64,000 bases of DNA from Acetobacter sp. (GCA_023665325.1 JAMPED010000001.1:42595-106594); one strand, 5' to 3'; shown: positions 8,756 through 17,309, counted from the stretch's first letter. The notes: a model not told the origin generated them from the sequence alone. Program-made: numbers and translations.

Positions 8756-10864
8756 ATGAAAAGAACAATCAAGATTATTTTGATTTCTGTTATTAGTATA
8801 TGTGTTGTTGCGTTTGTTGCTGCATATATTGCATTAACACAAATAGATTTTAATCGCTATAAGGAGATGATTGTTAAAGTTGTTCGTGATACAACAGGAC
8901 GAGAGTTGACTATTGGTGATATTCAGGTAAAAGCTTCGTTTAATCCGACGATTGAGGTTAAAAATGTAACTTTTTCGAATGCGGAATGGGCAAAAACTCC
9001 AGTGATGGTGAGTGCGGATGCGGTTGATTTGGGTTTTGCTGTTGTTCCATTGCTTAAGAAAAATATTGTGATTGATGTCTTTAAACTTAAGGGTGTTGTG
9101 GTTAATCTTGAGGAAGGGGCAAATGGTAAGGGAAATTGGGACTTTAATTTGCCGAAAGATTTAACAGTTCAAGCAAAAAGTAAAATGAGTAGTTTTACGT
9201 TGGTTAAAAGTGTTCAGGCAGCAGAAGTAAAAACTCAATCAGATGTTTCGAATATTCTTTCGTCATTAGTAGTTAAGCAGGTAGCTTTAGAGAATGTTAA
9301 AATTAACTTTACGGATAAGTCTGCTAAAACAGCAAGTTATGATATTGACTATTTGAATTTAGATGAAGATGTTAATGAGAATATTGATTTTAAATTTAAT
9401 GTTAATAAAGGTTTATATAATGGTACGGGGAAACTTGGTGCATTAAATCAATTAGATTCTTCTTTGGGATATCCTGTTAAAGCTGAATTAGATGTTATGG
9501 GGATTAAGGCTGATGTGGATGTTTTGTTGTATGATATTTTAGGTGATATTCGCTTTGATGGAACAGCTAAGGCTTCTGGTTTTATGGGTAAAGATAGTGG
9601 TTATAATGAAGCGGCCAATGTGACATTTAAGGGAGATTTGAAAAAAATTGACGCTCGTATTAACAGTTTTAATATAGCGGGAAATGAGATTAAAGGAACA
9701 CTTACTGCAACTTTGGCATCCAGAGTTCCAGTTATTACAGCGATATTAAATTCTGCTAAGATTGATATAGCATCGTTTAGCAGAAATTCGAAGTCAGCTT
9801 ATAATTTTTCATTGATTTCTGCCGCAAATGCAACAACGTTAGTGCCGGCAGAGGTTATTCCCTATCAAGCCTTATATGGTGTTAATGCTACAGCAGATGT
9901 GACTATTTCTCAGTTAGTCAATAGCGGTGTTGTTTTGGCAAAGGATGTTGGGATAAATGCTAAAGTTAATGATGGTGCTGCAACTGTTAAAATTTTGAAA
10001 GGAATTGTTGCAGATGGTAATGTGATGGCAAATTTGACCGCTAATGCGCAAAGTGAGACTGTAAATATTAACGCAGATGTTTCGAAATTAAATTTGTTAA
10101 AATTGATGAAAGCTCTTAAAGCTGATTCAGAAGCATTTAATTTTATTAGTGGAAGTGATACAGATATTCATATTAAATTAAGTGGAAATGGGCGCACGTA
10201 TGCGGCGGTTGTTGATAGTTTAGATGGACAAATAATTGCTATTGTTAATAAGTCAGAATTGCATTTGGGTAATATTGGATTATTAAAGGGAAATATTATT
10301 TCTCAGCTGTTTGATACTTTGAAATTAACTAAAGGAAATGATGATTTGAATCTGAGTTGTGCGGTGGTGCGTTCTGATATTCAAAAAGGTAAGGCGCAAT
10401 TTCCGAATGGGATAGTGCTTAATGCTGATAAATTTACTTTGGTTGCGGATGGTAGCGTTAATCTTGTAAATGATAAAATTAGTATAAGTATTAAGCCATT
10501 TGCCGGTAAATTAACAGATACAAATATTGCAAAAGCATTATCGTCTTTAGTAAAATTGACAGGAACGTTGCAAAATCCTAAAATTGGGATTGATAGTGCA
10601 AATGCTGTTAAGACTATTGTTGGTGTAACAACTGGAGGTCCGGTTTATTTAGGAGCACAAATGCTTTTAGAAAACGATGGTTCTCCTTGTTATACAGCCT
10701 TACAAGGAACAGGATATGAAACGATGTTTCCTAAGCCTGAGAATGTTATTCAATCTACTACGGGTGATGTGGGGCAGATTTTAGATGATAGTGTTGGGGT
10801 TGTTAAAGATACGACAAAAGGATTGTTGAATCTTTTATCTGGTGGACGATTAGAACAAAAATAG
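8756..10864 (+). CDS. AsmA-family protein
   Basis: A 702-residue protein with one N-terminal membrane helix (about residues 5-27, IKIILISVISICVVAFVAAY) and a long periplasmic beta-rich region. The start, IDFNRYKEMIVKVVRDTTGRELTIGDI followed by PTIEVKNVTFSNAEW, is typical of AsmA N-terminal domains, and the C-terminal LNLSCAVVRSDIQKGKAQFPNGIVLNADKF fits the AsmA_2 region. AsmA-like proteins are thought to form hydrophobic grooves bridging the envelope for phospholipid transport. It sits in the rarA-rluC-ATP12 cluster, 6 nt after rluC. No conserved catalytic residues are expected. Confidence 0.85.
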   Translation: MKRTIKIILISVISICVVAFVAAYIALTQIDFNRYKEMIVKVVRDTTGRELTIGDIQVKASFNPTIEVKNVTFSNAEWAKTPVMVSADAVDLGFAVVPLLKKNIVIDVFKLKGVVVNLEEGANGKGNWDFNLPKDLTVQAKSKMSSFTLVKSVQAAEVKTQSDVSNILSSLVVKQVALENVKINFTDKSAKTASYDIDYLNLDEDVNENIDFKFNVNKGLYNGTGKLGALNQLDSSLGYPVKAELDVMGIKADVDVLLYDILGDIRFDGTAKASGFMGKDSGYNEAANVTFKGDLKKIDARINSFNIAGNEIKGTLTATLASRVPVITAILNSAKIDIASFSRNSKSAYNFSLISAANATTLVPAEVIPYQALYGVNATADVTISQLVNSGVVLAKDVGINAKVNDGAATVKILKGIVADGNVMANLTANAQSETVNINADVSKLNLLKLMKALKADSEAFNFISGSDTDIHIKLSGNGRTYAAVVDSLDGQIIAIVNKSELHLGNIGLLKGNIISQLFDTLKLTKGNDDLNLSCAVVRSDIQKGKAQFPNGIVLNADKFTLVADGSVNLVNDKISISIKPFAGKLTDTNIAKALSSLVKLTGTLQNPKIGIDSANAVKTIVGVTTGGPVYLGAQMLLENDGSPCYTALQGTGYETMFPKPENVIQSTTGDVGQILDDSVGVVKDTTKGLLNLLSGGRLEQK

Positions 10865-10877
10865 GGCTATAAGACTT

Positions 10878-11372
10878 ATGATGCCAGATATTGTTCAGGC
10901 TAAAATTGCAGAAAATAGAGTCAACTTAACAAATATTTTGCTTGAGTTTGTTAAAACAGATACAATATTATATGCTTTTAATGATGAGTGTTTGGCGTGT
11001 TTTTCTTCAGAGGTTGAGAAAGCCAATCGTATTTTGGGTACAGCTTTTATTTCTAGTTGTGCATTAGAAACAGTAGATTGTAATTGTGCACAAGGTGAGG
11101 CAATTCGTGAATATTTGAAGAAATTGTCCAATCATAAATTTATAATATTATATTTGTTAGCTGTGGAATTTCGGTCAGTATTACTGAGTATTTTATTTGT
11201 TGAAAGGATGATTAATCGGGAGCAGTTGTTGCAAATTGCATTTTATGAGGAGCGTTATCAGCAAAAGCAGTGGGGAACAACCAAAGAAATGTATCATAAG
11301 TATAAAGTGATTGATGAGTGGTTGACTGAATTAGAAAAAATGAGAGATGAAAATAATTTATTTGAAAATTGA
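10878..11372 (+). CDS. ATP12-like F1-ATPase assembly chaperone, N-terminally short
   Basis: Atp12 binds the alpha subunit during F1 assembly. The segment NILLEFVKTDTILYAFNDE matches the family's L-x-Y-A-x-T-D-L-L-C-Y-R block, and FYEERYQQKQWGTTKEMYHK matches the conserved D-E-x-W-Q-x-x-x-W-G end. Only 164 residues are present where the family usually has about 230-260; the N-terminal half with the L-D-G-R-x-x-K-T-P and M-P-x-T-x-L-A motifs is absent and I find no frame carrying it between here and the AsmA gene. Context (behind rluC) supports the assignment. It may be a shortened but working version or a remnant. Confidence 0.65.
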   Translation: MMPDIVQAKIAENRVNLTNILLEFVKTDTILYAFNDECLACFSSEVEKANRILGTAFISSCALETVDCNCAQGEAIREYLKKLSNHKFIILYLLAVEFRSVLLSILFVERMINREQLLQIAFYEERYQQKQWGTTKEMYHKYKVIDEWLTELEKMRDENNLFEN

Positions 11373-11634
11373 GGGGCGTGTCCAACGAGTAGGTTTTCGT
11401 CGTTGGGTTGTGTTTAAAGCACTAGAAATTGGTGGTATTTCTGGTTGGGTGCGTAATTTGGAAGATGGCGGTGTTGAAATCTTAGTAAGAGGAGAAGAAG
11501 CATTGTTAGATGAGATGTTTCGGGTTTGTCATCAAGGACCATTGTTTGCACGAGTGGATAAAGTTTCTTTTGAAGAAAATCCTGATATATCTTTTTTGCC
11601 TCAGATACAGGAAGGAAGATTTATACGCCTTTAA
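11347..11634 (+). CDS. acyP: acylphosphatase
   Basis: A 95-residue protein with the acylphosphatase signature GRVQRVGFRRWV near the N-terminus and GWVRNLEDGGVEI, giving the catalytic arginine (Arg18) and asparagine (Asn37). The usual loop is V-Q-G-V-G-F-R; here the Gly is Arg14. It hydrolyses acyl phosphates such as acetyl phosphate or carbamoyl phosphate. The start lies 26 nt inside the preceding ATP12-like gene in another frame, so translation is probably coupled. Confidence 0.88.
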   Translation: MKIIYLKIEGRVQRVGFRRWVVFKALEIGGISGWVRNLEDGGVEILVRGEEALLDEMFRVCHQGPLFARVDKVSFEENPDISFLPQIQEGRFIRL

Positions 11635-11728
11635 GATATAAACCTAAATATAGGTGGGGTTTAATTGTTTTGAGAGTAACAGCGCATATTTTTATCTTGT
11701 CTGATAATTTTATTGTTAGGAGAGAAAA

Positions 11729-12004
11729 ATGCTTGTTGATAAAACCGTTGAAAATGCCAGAGAATGTATGTGTTTAACTTGTCCGTCTTATACGAAAACT
11801 TGTAAAATTAAGAATGTTCCAGAACTTACAGAAGAAGTGTCGCATATTGATGATATGCAGCATTTTGAAATGATGTTTTGTGCTTTTGAAAAAAGTAATT
11901 GTATTCACGAGCATCGTGGCTGTTTGTGTCCAGATTGTCCTGTTCACCAAAAATATGCTTTGAATAATGAGGACTATTGTCTTAATAGTGGGGGAATTAT
12001 CTAG
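11729..12004 (+). CDS. DUF2769-family cysteine-rich small protein
   Basis: A 91-residue protein with twelve cysteines arranged as CMCLTCPSYTKTC, FCAFEKSNC, GCLCPDCPVH and a final YC, the pattern I associate with DUF2769. The paired Cys clusters suggest metal (zinc or Fe-S) binding, probably cytoplasmic because no signal peptide is seen. The family is best known to me from archaea and clostridia, so an alphaproteobacterial copy is noteworthy. AGGAGAG lies just before the ATG. The next gene follows 15 nt later, likely in the same transcript. Function is unknown. Confidence 0.7.
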   Translation: MLVDKTVENARECMCLTCPSYTKTCKIKNVPELTEEVSHIDDMQHFEMMFCAFEKSNCIHEHRGCLCPDCPVHQKYALNNEDYCLNSGGII

Positions 12005-12019
12005 ATTGGAGAAATAAAG

Positions 12020-12685
12020 ATGTTAAAAACGGCAGTAACGAGTGAAAATAGTGCAGAGAACCGTTTTTTACACTTATATAAAATGGTGCAAGAACGGGAA
12101 AATTTTTTGAATACGGATGCGAAAGTTGTGCAATATAGCGCAATTTTGCGTTTCTTTATGAAGTTTTTGCAGCAAAATGAAACATATACATCTAATGTGT
12201 CTTCAGTTTTGTTTTGGACGTATGTTAAACTCGGGGATATTTATTATGATGACGGTTTACAAAATCAAGATAATACTAGATATTTTTTAGCGGTAGAGTA
12301 TTATAATCAAGCGTTGAGTTATGCTCGAACACCTGAAGATAAAAGTAGAGTGTTGCTTGCGTTAAAAGATATTTATTACTATGTTAATGATGAAGATGCA
12401 TTGATTAGGGTTGAGGAAACTTGGGCTGAAAATCATAATAAAGAGGAAAAGTTTGCGGCTTATATGTTGTTAGCAGGAAATGCTGAATCACCGTTAGTTA
12501 AAGCAAGATTTTTAGAGAAAGCTTTAGATGAGGTGATGGGGCAGGATGAAAATTTTTATGCTAAATATCAAGATACTTTAAATATTTGTAGTCAATTATT
12601 AGCGATTTATGAGCTGCAAGGGGAGAAAGAAAAAGCAATTCGAATTAAGAAATTGCGTGAAAATACATTGAAACTATTAAACTAG
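12020..12685 (+). CDS. hypothetical helical (TPR-like) protein
   Basis: A 221-residue soluble, helix-rich protein that I do not recognise. Segments such as VKLGDIYYDDGLQNQDNTRY, AVEYYNQALSYARTPEDKSR and ICSQLLAIYELQGEKEKAIR look like tetratricopeptide-type helix pairs but are degenerate. No signal peptide or membrane helix. GGAGAAATAAAG precedes the ATG. It lies between the DUF2769 gene and trxB with short gaps, so it probably shares their transcript. Confidence 0.55.
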   Translation: MLKTAVTSENSAENRFLHLYKMVQERENFLNTDAKVVQYSAILRFFMKFLQQNETYTSNVSSVLFWTYVKLGDIYYDDGLQNQDNTRYFLAVEYYNQALSYARTPEDKSRVLLALKDIYYYVNDEDALIRVEETWAENHNKEEKFAAYMLLAGNAESPLVKARFLEKALDEVMGQDENFYAKYQDTLNICSQLLAIYELQGEKEKAIRIKKLRENTLKLLN

Positions 12686-12694
12686 GAGAGCAAT

Positions 12695-13630
12695 ATGGCA
12701 CTACATTCAGTTGATTTGTTAATTTTGGGGTCAGGTCCTGCAGGGTATACAGCGGGTATTTATGCGGCACGTGCCGGATTAAATACGATGATTGTTTCGG
12801 GGAATCAAGAAGGCGGGCAATTAACAATGACTAACAGTATTGAAAATTACCCAGGATTTGAAGAAATTAGTGGTTATGAGCTGATGGATAAGATGAAGCA
12901 ACAAGCGTTGAAGCTTGGTGTGCAGATGGTAAGTGACCATATTGTTGAGGTTGATTTTGCGCATAGACCGTTTGTGTGTAGTTCTGAAAATGGACATTCT
13001 TATAAGGCTCGAGCTGTTATTGTAGCAACAGGATCTTCTGCAAAATGGCTTAATATCGAATCAGAAAAGAAATTTTTGGGTTATGGTGTGTCTGCTTGTG
13101 CGACTTGTGATGGATTCTTTTATCGTGGGCGTACAGTTGCGGTTATTGGCGGTGGTAATTCTGCAGCTGCGGAAGCGTTATATTTGGCAACTTTAGCTGA
13201 TAAAGTTATTTTAGTTCATCGACGTCATCAGTTGCGGGCGGATAAAATTTTGCAAGATAAAATTTTTAATAATCGTAAAATTTCAATTGAGTGGGATAGT
13301 GTTGTTGAAGAAATTTTAGGTGAAGATGAACCACGTAAGGTTACAGGGCTTAAAATTAAGAATGTTGAAAGCGATGCGACAAAGGTTTTGCCAGTGGATG
13401 GTATTTTTGTGGCTGTAGGGCACCAACCGAATACAGAAATTTTTAAAGGTAATCTGATTTTGGATAGTAAAGGATATATTGTAACACACGAAAATTGTTC
13501 GCAAACAGATATTGAGGGAGTGTTTGCCGCAGGTGATGTGAAAGATCCGAAATATAAACAAGCGATTATTTCTGCGGGAAGTGGGGCAAAAGCCGCGATG
13601 GATGCGATAGAGTATTTGGATGTTGAATAG
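12695..13630 (+). CDS. trxB: thioredoxin-disulfide reductase
   Basis: The 311 residues carry FAD-binding GSGPAGYTAGIYAAR near the N-terminus, the redox pair C135-A-T-C138 followed by D-G, the NADPH-binding GGGNSAAAEALYL block and the closing FAD motif GVFAAGDVKDPKYKQ. The enzyme passes electrons from NADPH to thioredoxin in the cytoplasm. The length is standard. Its Gly-x-Gly-Asn-Ser-Ala-Ala-Ala-Glu version agrees with NADPH enzymes. A clear terminator follows 5 nt after the stop. Confidence 0.95.
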   Translation: MALHSVDLLILGSGPAGYTAGIYAARAGLNTMIVSGNQEGGQLTMTNSIENYPGFEEISGYELMDKMKQQALKLGVQMVSDHIVEVDFAHRPFVCSSENGHSYKARAVIVATGSSAKWLNIESEKKFLGYGVSACATCDGFFYRGRTVAVIGGGNSAAAEALYLATLADKVILVHRRHQLRADKILQDKIFNNRKISIEWDSVVEEILGEDEPRKVTGLKIKNVESDATKVLPVDGIFVAVGHQPNTEIFKGNLILDSKGYIVTHENCSQTDIEGVFAAGDVKDPKYKQAIISAGSGAKAAMDAIEYLDVE

Positions 13631-13634
13631 AAAG

Positions 13635-13657
13635 GCGGGAGTTTTCTCCCGCTTTTT
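13635..13657 (+). terminator. trxB terminator
   Basis: GCGGGAG and CTCCCGC pair across a four-T loop (13635-13652), followed by T5. It separates trxB from the structured RNA that follows. Confidence 0.9.
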
Positions 13658-13670
13658 ATGTAAATTTTTA

Positions 13671-13699
13671 TTGACGTTTTGTTATTTTGTGAATATCTT
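13671..13699 (+). promoter_or_regulatory. promoter of the structured RNA
   Basis: TTGACG (13671-13676) and TATCTT (13694-13699) are separated by 17 bp, placing the transcription start at about 13705, at the beginning of the structured region. Confidence 0.6.
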
Positions 13700-13700
13700 G

Positions 13701-13894
13701 GGCAGTGCATAGGGTGATTACCTATGTGAGGGTTGAAAGCCTCTTGTATGTTGTTCTGTAAAGAGCGTAAAACTGCCTTTTGGTCGGATGGCTGGAAGGC
13801 AGTTAATAAGGTATATTTATGCCAAATACACTGCACATTTCATACAAATGCTTTCAACTTCCAGCTGCTCTCATCAAGCGGCTTTTTGTTTTTT
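13701..13894 (+). ncRNA. structured RNA of about 190 nt, unassigned (attenuator/riboswitch-like leader or independent small RNA)
   Basis: Between a promoter and a terminator, this segment folds strongly. CATAGG (13708-13713) pairs with CCTATG (13721-13726). A long-range helix pairs GTTGAAAGC (13732-13740) with GCTTTCAAC (13850-13858), continued by TTGTATG (13744-13750) with CATACAA (13841-13847). Inside it AACTGCCTT pairs with AAGGCAGTT (13771-13804), and GGTAT with ATGCC (13810-13822). The 3' end is a terminator. GCTGGAAG (13791-13798) is fully complementary to CTTCCAGC (13858-13865), which overlaps the left terminator arm, so a competing antiterminator-like pairing is possible. I looked for SRP RNA, 6S, T-box, cobalamin and cyclic-di-GMP hallmarks and could not assign it. 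Confidence 0.6.
13863..13894 (+). terminator. terminator of the structured RNA / attenuator before the pilin gene
   Basis: AGCTGCT (13863-13869) pairs with AGCGGCT (13877-13883) using G-U pairs, followed by TTTTTGTTTTTT. The T-run runs into the AGGGAG ribosome-binding site of the pseudopilin gene, so read-through would be needed for transcription from this promoter to reach the gene. Confidence 0.75.
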
Positions 13895-13908
13895 AGGGAG
13901 TTTGTGAA

Positions 13909-14520
13909 ATGGTTATGCAAAATCAAACAGGGCGCTCGATGATTGAGATGCTTGGAGTTTTAGCGATTATTGGGGTATTATCTGTTGGAGGAATTGCAGG
14001 ATTTAGTAAAGCTATGCGGCAGTATAAAATGCTTCAATTAGTGGATGAATATCGTTTATTTATTCAGGACTATTTACGATATAATGATGATTTGAAACGT
14101 GTGGAAAAATGGGCTGATATTCCAAAAATTTTGCAAAATGCTCAGTTGTTACCAAAAGATTGGTATATTGGTGGAGGGTATGTTTATGATAGTATGGGAA
14201 ATAGAAATCAGCTATTTATGAGAGGTGGAGTTAGACCTGTAATTGATTTTTGGTTTAAAAATGATGGGGATATAGATGCCAAAAAAGAACTTTGTCAAAA
14301 AATGTTTGTTGATGTTGCACTCGTGTATCAAGATTTGCTGTATGCGGTATGGGTATATAGAGGAGAAGAAGCAGGGAATGTTGGGCAGGCTTGGGGAAGC
14401 GCACATTGTACGAACAATCGTATGTGTTTGAGAGATATGAAACTTTCTGATATTCTAAACTTCTGCGCTTCGTGTATTGACGATACGCGTTGTAAACTTG
14501 TTTTTGAGTTTAATTCGTGA
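13909..14520 (+). CDS. type IV pilin-like (pseudopilin) protein
   Basis: A 203-residue protein with a prepilin-type start: a short leader MVMQNQTGRS, then MIEMLGVLAIIGVLSVGGIA with the Glu at position 5 of the processed helix, followed by a soluble domain with three or four cysteines near the end (CTNNRMCLRD and FCASCIDDTRC). Prepilin peptidase would cut near the Gly-Arg-Ser. The soluble part is not recognised. AGGGAG lies 8 nt upstream of the ATG. No other pilus gene is nearby. Expression may depend on read-through of the structured leader. Confidence 0.75.
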   Translation: MVMQNQTGRSMIEMLGVLAIIGVLSVGGIAGFSKAMRQYKMLQLVDEYRLFIQDYLRYNDDLKRVEKWADIPKILQNAQLLPKDWYIGGGYVYDSMGNRNQLFMRGGVRPVIDFWFKNDGDIDAKKELCQKMFVDVALVYQDLLYAVWVYRGEEAGNVGQAWGSAHCTNNRMCLRDMKLSDILNFCASCIDDTRCKLVFEFNS

Positions 14521-14534
14521 GTTGCTGAAAGTAA

Positions 14535-14560
14535 TAAAGCAATCTAGAAAGATTGCTTTA
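14535..14560. terminator. bidirectional terminator between pilin and ychF
   Basis: TAAAGCAATCT and AGATTGCTTTA form a perfect 11-bp stem with a four-base loop; A/T-rich flanks serve the convergent genes on both sides. Confidence 0.85.
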
Positions 14561-14571
14561 TATTTTGTATT

Positions 14572-15684
14572 TTATACATTAAATAAGAAATTAAGTAAGT
14601 CGCCATCTTTAACAATGTATTCTTTACCTTCTGAGCGCATTTTACCGGCTTCTTTGCAGCCTTGCTCACCGTTGTATTTGATATAGTCTTCGTATGCAAT
14701 TGTTTCAGCACGGATGAAACCACGTTCAAAGTCAGAGTGGATAATGCCAGCACACTGTGGGGCTTTTGAACCTTTGAGAAATGTCCACGCGCGAACCTCT
14801 TTGGGTCCAGCAGTAAAATATGTTTCTAATCCCAGTAAGCTATAGCCAGCTTTAATGATTTTGGTTAATCCGGTTTCTTCCAACCCTAAAGCTGATAGGA
14901 ATTCTTGCTTTTCTTCCTCGCTATCTAATTGTGCAACTTCTGATTCGATAGCAGCAGAGATAATAACTGCTTTGGCATTTTCTCTTTCGGCTTTTTCAAA
15001 CACTTGTTTGGAAAATTCATTACCTGTGGTGGCGCTTTCTTCATCAACATTGCAAACATATAAAACTGGTTTTGATGTTAAAAGTTGCATCATTTGATAT
15101 TGTTTATATGCGTCTTTGTCTGCTTCAGATGGAGCGGCAGTGCGGGCAGGTTTGCCTTCACGTAGAGCGTTAATGATTGGTTCCATAACACGGGCGCGGA
15201 TAGCAGATTCTTTATCTCCACCTGTTTGGGCTTTCTTTTTGGTTTGTTCAAAACGTTTTTCTAAAGATTCTAAATCAGCAATCATTAGTTCTGTTTCTAC
15301 GATTTCTGCGTCGCGAATCGGATCAACGGAGCCTTCGACGTGTGTGATGTTGCCGTCTTCAAAACAGCGAAGAACGTGAATAATGGCATCGGTTTCGCGG
15401 ATGTTAGCAAGAAATTGGTTTCCCAATCCCTCACCTTTAGATGCTCCTTTTACTAATCCTGCGATATCAACAAACTCTAGTTGTGTAGGAACAATATTTT
15501 TTGGGTGAACGATATTAGCTAGCTCTTGTAAGCGTTTGTCTGGGACTGCGACACGTCCAGTATTTGGCTCAATGGTGCAAAACGGAAAGTTTGCGGCTTG
15601 AGCTGCGATTGTTTGAGTTAAGGCGTTAAAAAGTGTGGATTTGCCAACGTTTGGAAGACCAACAATGCCACAATTAAATCCCAT
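14572..15684 (-). CDS. ychF: redox-regulated ATPase YchF (OBG-type)
   Basis: The 370 residues begin [20 protein letters not shown] with the P-loop, followed by [20 protein letters not shown] as switch region and the C-terminal TGS domain ending [16 protein letters not shown]. In place of N-K-x-D it has YVCNVDEE, which in YchF gives ATP rather than GTP preference. YchF binds ribosomes and is linked to stress responses. It sits downstream of pth as in many proteobacteria, but separated by a small unknown gene and a terminator. Confidence 0.96.
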   Translation of the reverse strand: MGFNCGIVGLPNVGKSTLFNALTQTIAAQAANFPFCTIEPNTGRVAVPDKRLQELANIVHPKNIVPTQLEFVDIAGLVKGASKGEGLGNQFLANIRETDAIIHVLRCFEDGNITHVEGSVDPIRDAEIVETELMIADLESLEKRFEQTKKKAQTGGDKESAIRARVMEPIINALREGKPARTAAPSEADKDAYKQYQMMQLLTSKPVLYVCNVDEESATTGNEFSKQVFEKAERENAKAVIISAAIESEVAQLDSEEEKQEFLSALGLEETGLTKIIKAGYSLLGLETYFTAGPKEVRAWTFLKGSKAPQCAGIIHSDFERGFIRAETIAYEDYIKYNGEQGCKEAGKMRSEGKEYIVKDGDLLNFLFNV

Positions 15685-15768
15685 TTGATTGCTCCTTATA
15701 GAATGTTTTTTATTATGTGGCGGTTATACTAGAGATATGTTTGTTTTGCAATAGAAAAATGCAATAAA

Positions 15769-15799
15769 AAAGAGCTGGCAACTAATGTTGCCGCTCTTT
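15769..15799 (-). terminator. terminator of the rplY-pth-unknown gene unit
   Basis: AAAGAGC and GCTCTTT enclose GGCAAC/GTTGCC around a TAAT loop with one bulge; on the minus strand a T6 run follows. It ends the upstream unit before ychF. Confidence 0.8.
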
Positions 15800-15804
15800 A
15801 AGGA

Positions 15805-16260
15805 TTACTTTTGAAAAAAGTGTTGGTAGGTTCTTGGATGAAGCTTTTTTATCAGCTTTTTGGCTTTGGGACTCCATTTGTGTCCAGCATCATTGATGTC
15901 GTACATTAGGTTTTTGTATGCGTACCGAATGTAGACTTCTTCTATTTCCGGCGTGATGAGTTTTTTTGTAACCATTTCTTTTGCATAAACGTCTGAAACA
16001 TTTCCATATGTATTTAGATAATACAAGGAAAATTGATATTTATGCATATGTTGCACGTTTCTTAAGAAACTGCGGCAGTTTGCAGGTTTTCCAAGATCTA
16101 TGGCATTTAAAATGCTATAGATTCGCCAAGCTTGAGGTGTTAAGTAATGACCTTTCTCCTCTGCTGGGTCAAGAAATAGACGTTTATCCCAACTCCATTT
16201 AGGAAAGCTATAGAGGAGATTTAGGCATATGGGCCAAAAAACAGCATCTTCTTTACTCAT
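15805..16260 (-). CDS. hypothetical protein
   Basis: A 151-residue protein, Trp/Tyr/Lys-rich, with no signal peptide or membrane helix, which I do not recognise. It begins MSKEDAVFWPICLNLLYSFP and ends in a basic stretch KWSPKAKKLIKKLHPRTYQH. It sits between pth and ychF, genes that are usually adjacent, and is followed by its own terminator. It reads as a lineage-specific insertion with an intact frame. Confidence 0.6.
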   Translation of the reverse strand: MSKEDAVFWPICLNLLYSFPKWSWDKRLFLDPAEEKGHYLTPQAWRIYSILNAIDLGKPANCRSFLRNVQHMHKYQFSLYYLNTYGNVSDVYAKEMVTKKLITPEIEEVYIRYAYKNLMYDINDAGHKWSPKAKKLIKKLHPRTYQHFFQK

Positions 16261-16302
16261 AATGATTTAGTTTAATGATTTAACAATAATTTTTTTGATG
16301 GT

Positions 16303-16875
16303 CTAGTTTTTATTATGCATTCCAGCAAGGTTAGAAAATTGTGCCACGCCTTTGTTGATTAATTCATTGATTGTGGTTGCGATAAATTCTAAATCTTGTT
16401 GTAAGATATTCATTTCTGACTTTGAGAATCGGGAGAGTACAAAGTTTATGGTGTCTGTATTGTGCTCTTGTGGTGAACCGACACCGATGCGAATCCGATT
16501 ATAGTCCTGTCCTATTTGCGAATCGATATTTTTTAAACCGTTATGTCCACCGGCTGAGCCTCCTCTTTTTGCTTTTAGCTTTCCAAGAGCAAGATCTTTA
16601 TCGTCGTGAATAACAATGATGTTTTGGGGAGGGATTTTATAAAAATTAGCAACTTTTCCTACAGAATTACCAGATAAGTTCATAAATGTTTGCGGTTTTA
16701 GGAGTAAAACTTTTTCGTTGTCAATATTTCCTTCAGCAAGAAGTCCTTCAAATTTTGTTTTATATGGGGTAAAGTTATAGCGGCTGTGAATTTCATCAGC
16801 CGCCATAAAACCGATGTTATGGCGGGTTTTTGCATATTCCTCTCCAGGATTTCCCAAACCTACCACTAAAAACAT
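16303..16875 (-). CDS. pth: peptidyl-tRNA hydrolase
   Basis: Pth recycles peptidyl-tRNA released from stalled ribosomes. The 190 residues contain GLGNPGEEYAKTRHNIGF with the catalytic His19, then KPQTFMNLSG, VIHDDKDLALGKLKAKRGGS and GHNGLKNI. All hallmark residues are present and the length is normal. It starts 9 nt after the rplY stop, so the two share a transcript, the classical rplY-pth arrangement. Confidence 0.96.
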   Translation of the reverse strand: MFLVVGLGNPGEEYAKTRHNIGFMAADEIHSRYNFTPYKTKFEGLLAEGNIDNEKVLLLKPQTFMNLSGNSVGKVANFYKIPPQNIIVIHDDKDLALGKLKAKRGGSAGGHNGLKNIDSQIGQDYNRIRIGVGSPQEHNTDTINFVLSRFSKSEMNILQQDLEFIATTINELINKGVAQFSNLAGMHNKN

Positions 16876-16884
16876 CTCAACCTC

Positions 16885-17175
16885 TTATTTGCGTAAGAAG
16901 TCAACGTGAATTGGCATATCAGATACCGGGTGGAACTGAACATCTTTGCAGATTACTTTTTCTGATTTGCCATTTACAGAAACTGTAATAACAGACTTGT
17001 AGAAGTCGCTTAAATCTAAAGCTTTTTCGAGCTCTACAGGGTGAAGACTAATATTTACAGCGTCTTTTTTTCCACCATAAATAACTGCAGGAATGCGACC
17101 TTCTCTACGACACGCACGAGCTGCCCCCTTACCTGCATTTTCGCGCAAATTTGCGTTAAATGTAATTTCTGACAT
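16885..17175 (-). CDS. rplY: 50S ribosomal protein L25, short form
   Basis: The 96 residues match the 5S-rRNA-binding L25 domain: ARACRREGRIPAVIYG, then VICKDVQFHPVSDMPIHVDF. Many alphaproteobacteria carry the longer CTC-type protein of about 200 residues with a second beta domain; here the protein stops after HVDFLRK, like the E. coli short form. It is the first gene of the rplY-pth unit. Confidence 0.92.
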   Translation of the reverse strand: MSEITFNANLRENAGKGAARACRREGRIPAVIYGGKKDAVNISLHPVELEKALDLSDFYKSVITVSVNGKSEKVICKDVQFHPVSDMPIHVDFLRK

Positions 17176-17280
17176 TATATTATTCCTTATATAAAATTAA
17201 ACATCCAAATAACCTCCAGGGGTGCTATTTGGTGCATTTTTTATACGCTTATAAATTTAAAAATCAAGATGTTTTTATAA

Positions 17281-17308
17281 AAAAAGAGGAGGCTAAGCTC
17301 CTCTTTTT
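17281..17308 (-). terminator. pssA terminator
   Basis: An 11-bp perfect stem (AAAAAGAGGAG with CTCCTCTTTTT) with loop GCTAAG lies immediately beyond the pssA stop codon and provides a T-run on the minus strand. Confidence 0.88.
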
Positions 17309-17309
17309 G

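Noticed and set aside
13701..13894. Assignment of the structured RNA to SRP RNA, cyclic-di-GMP-I riboswitch or T-box
   Set aside because: The SRP GGAAGGAAGCAG-type motif, the riboswitch core around CACAGGGCAAACC and the T-box GGTGG element are all absent; only short chance likenesses such as GAAAGCC were found.
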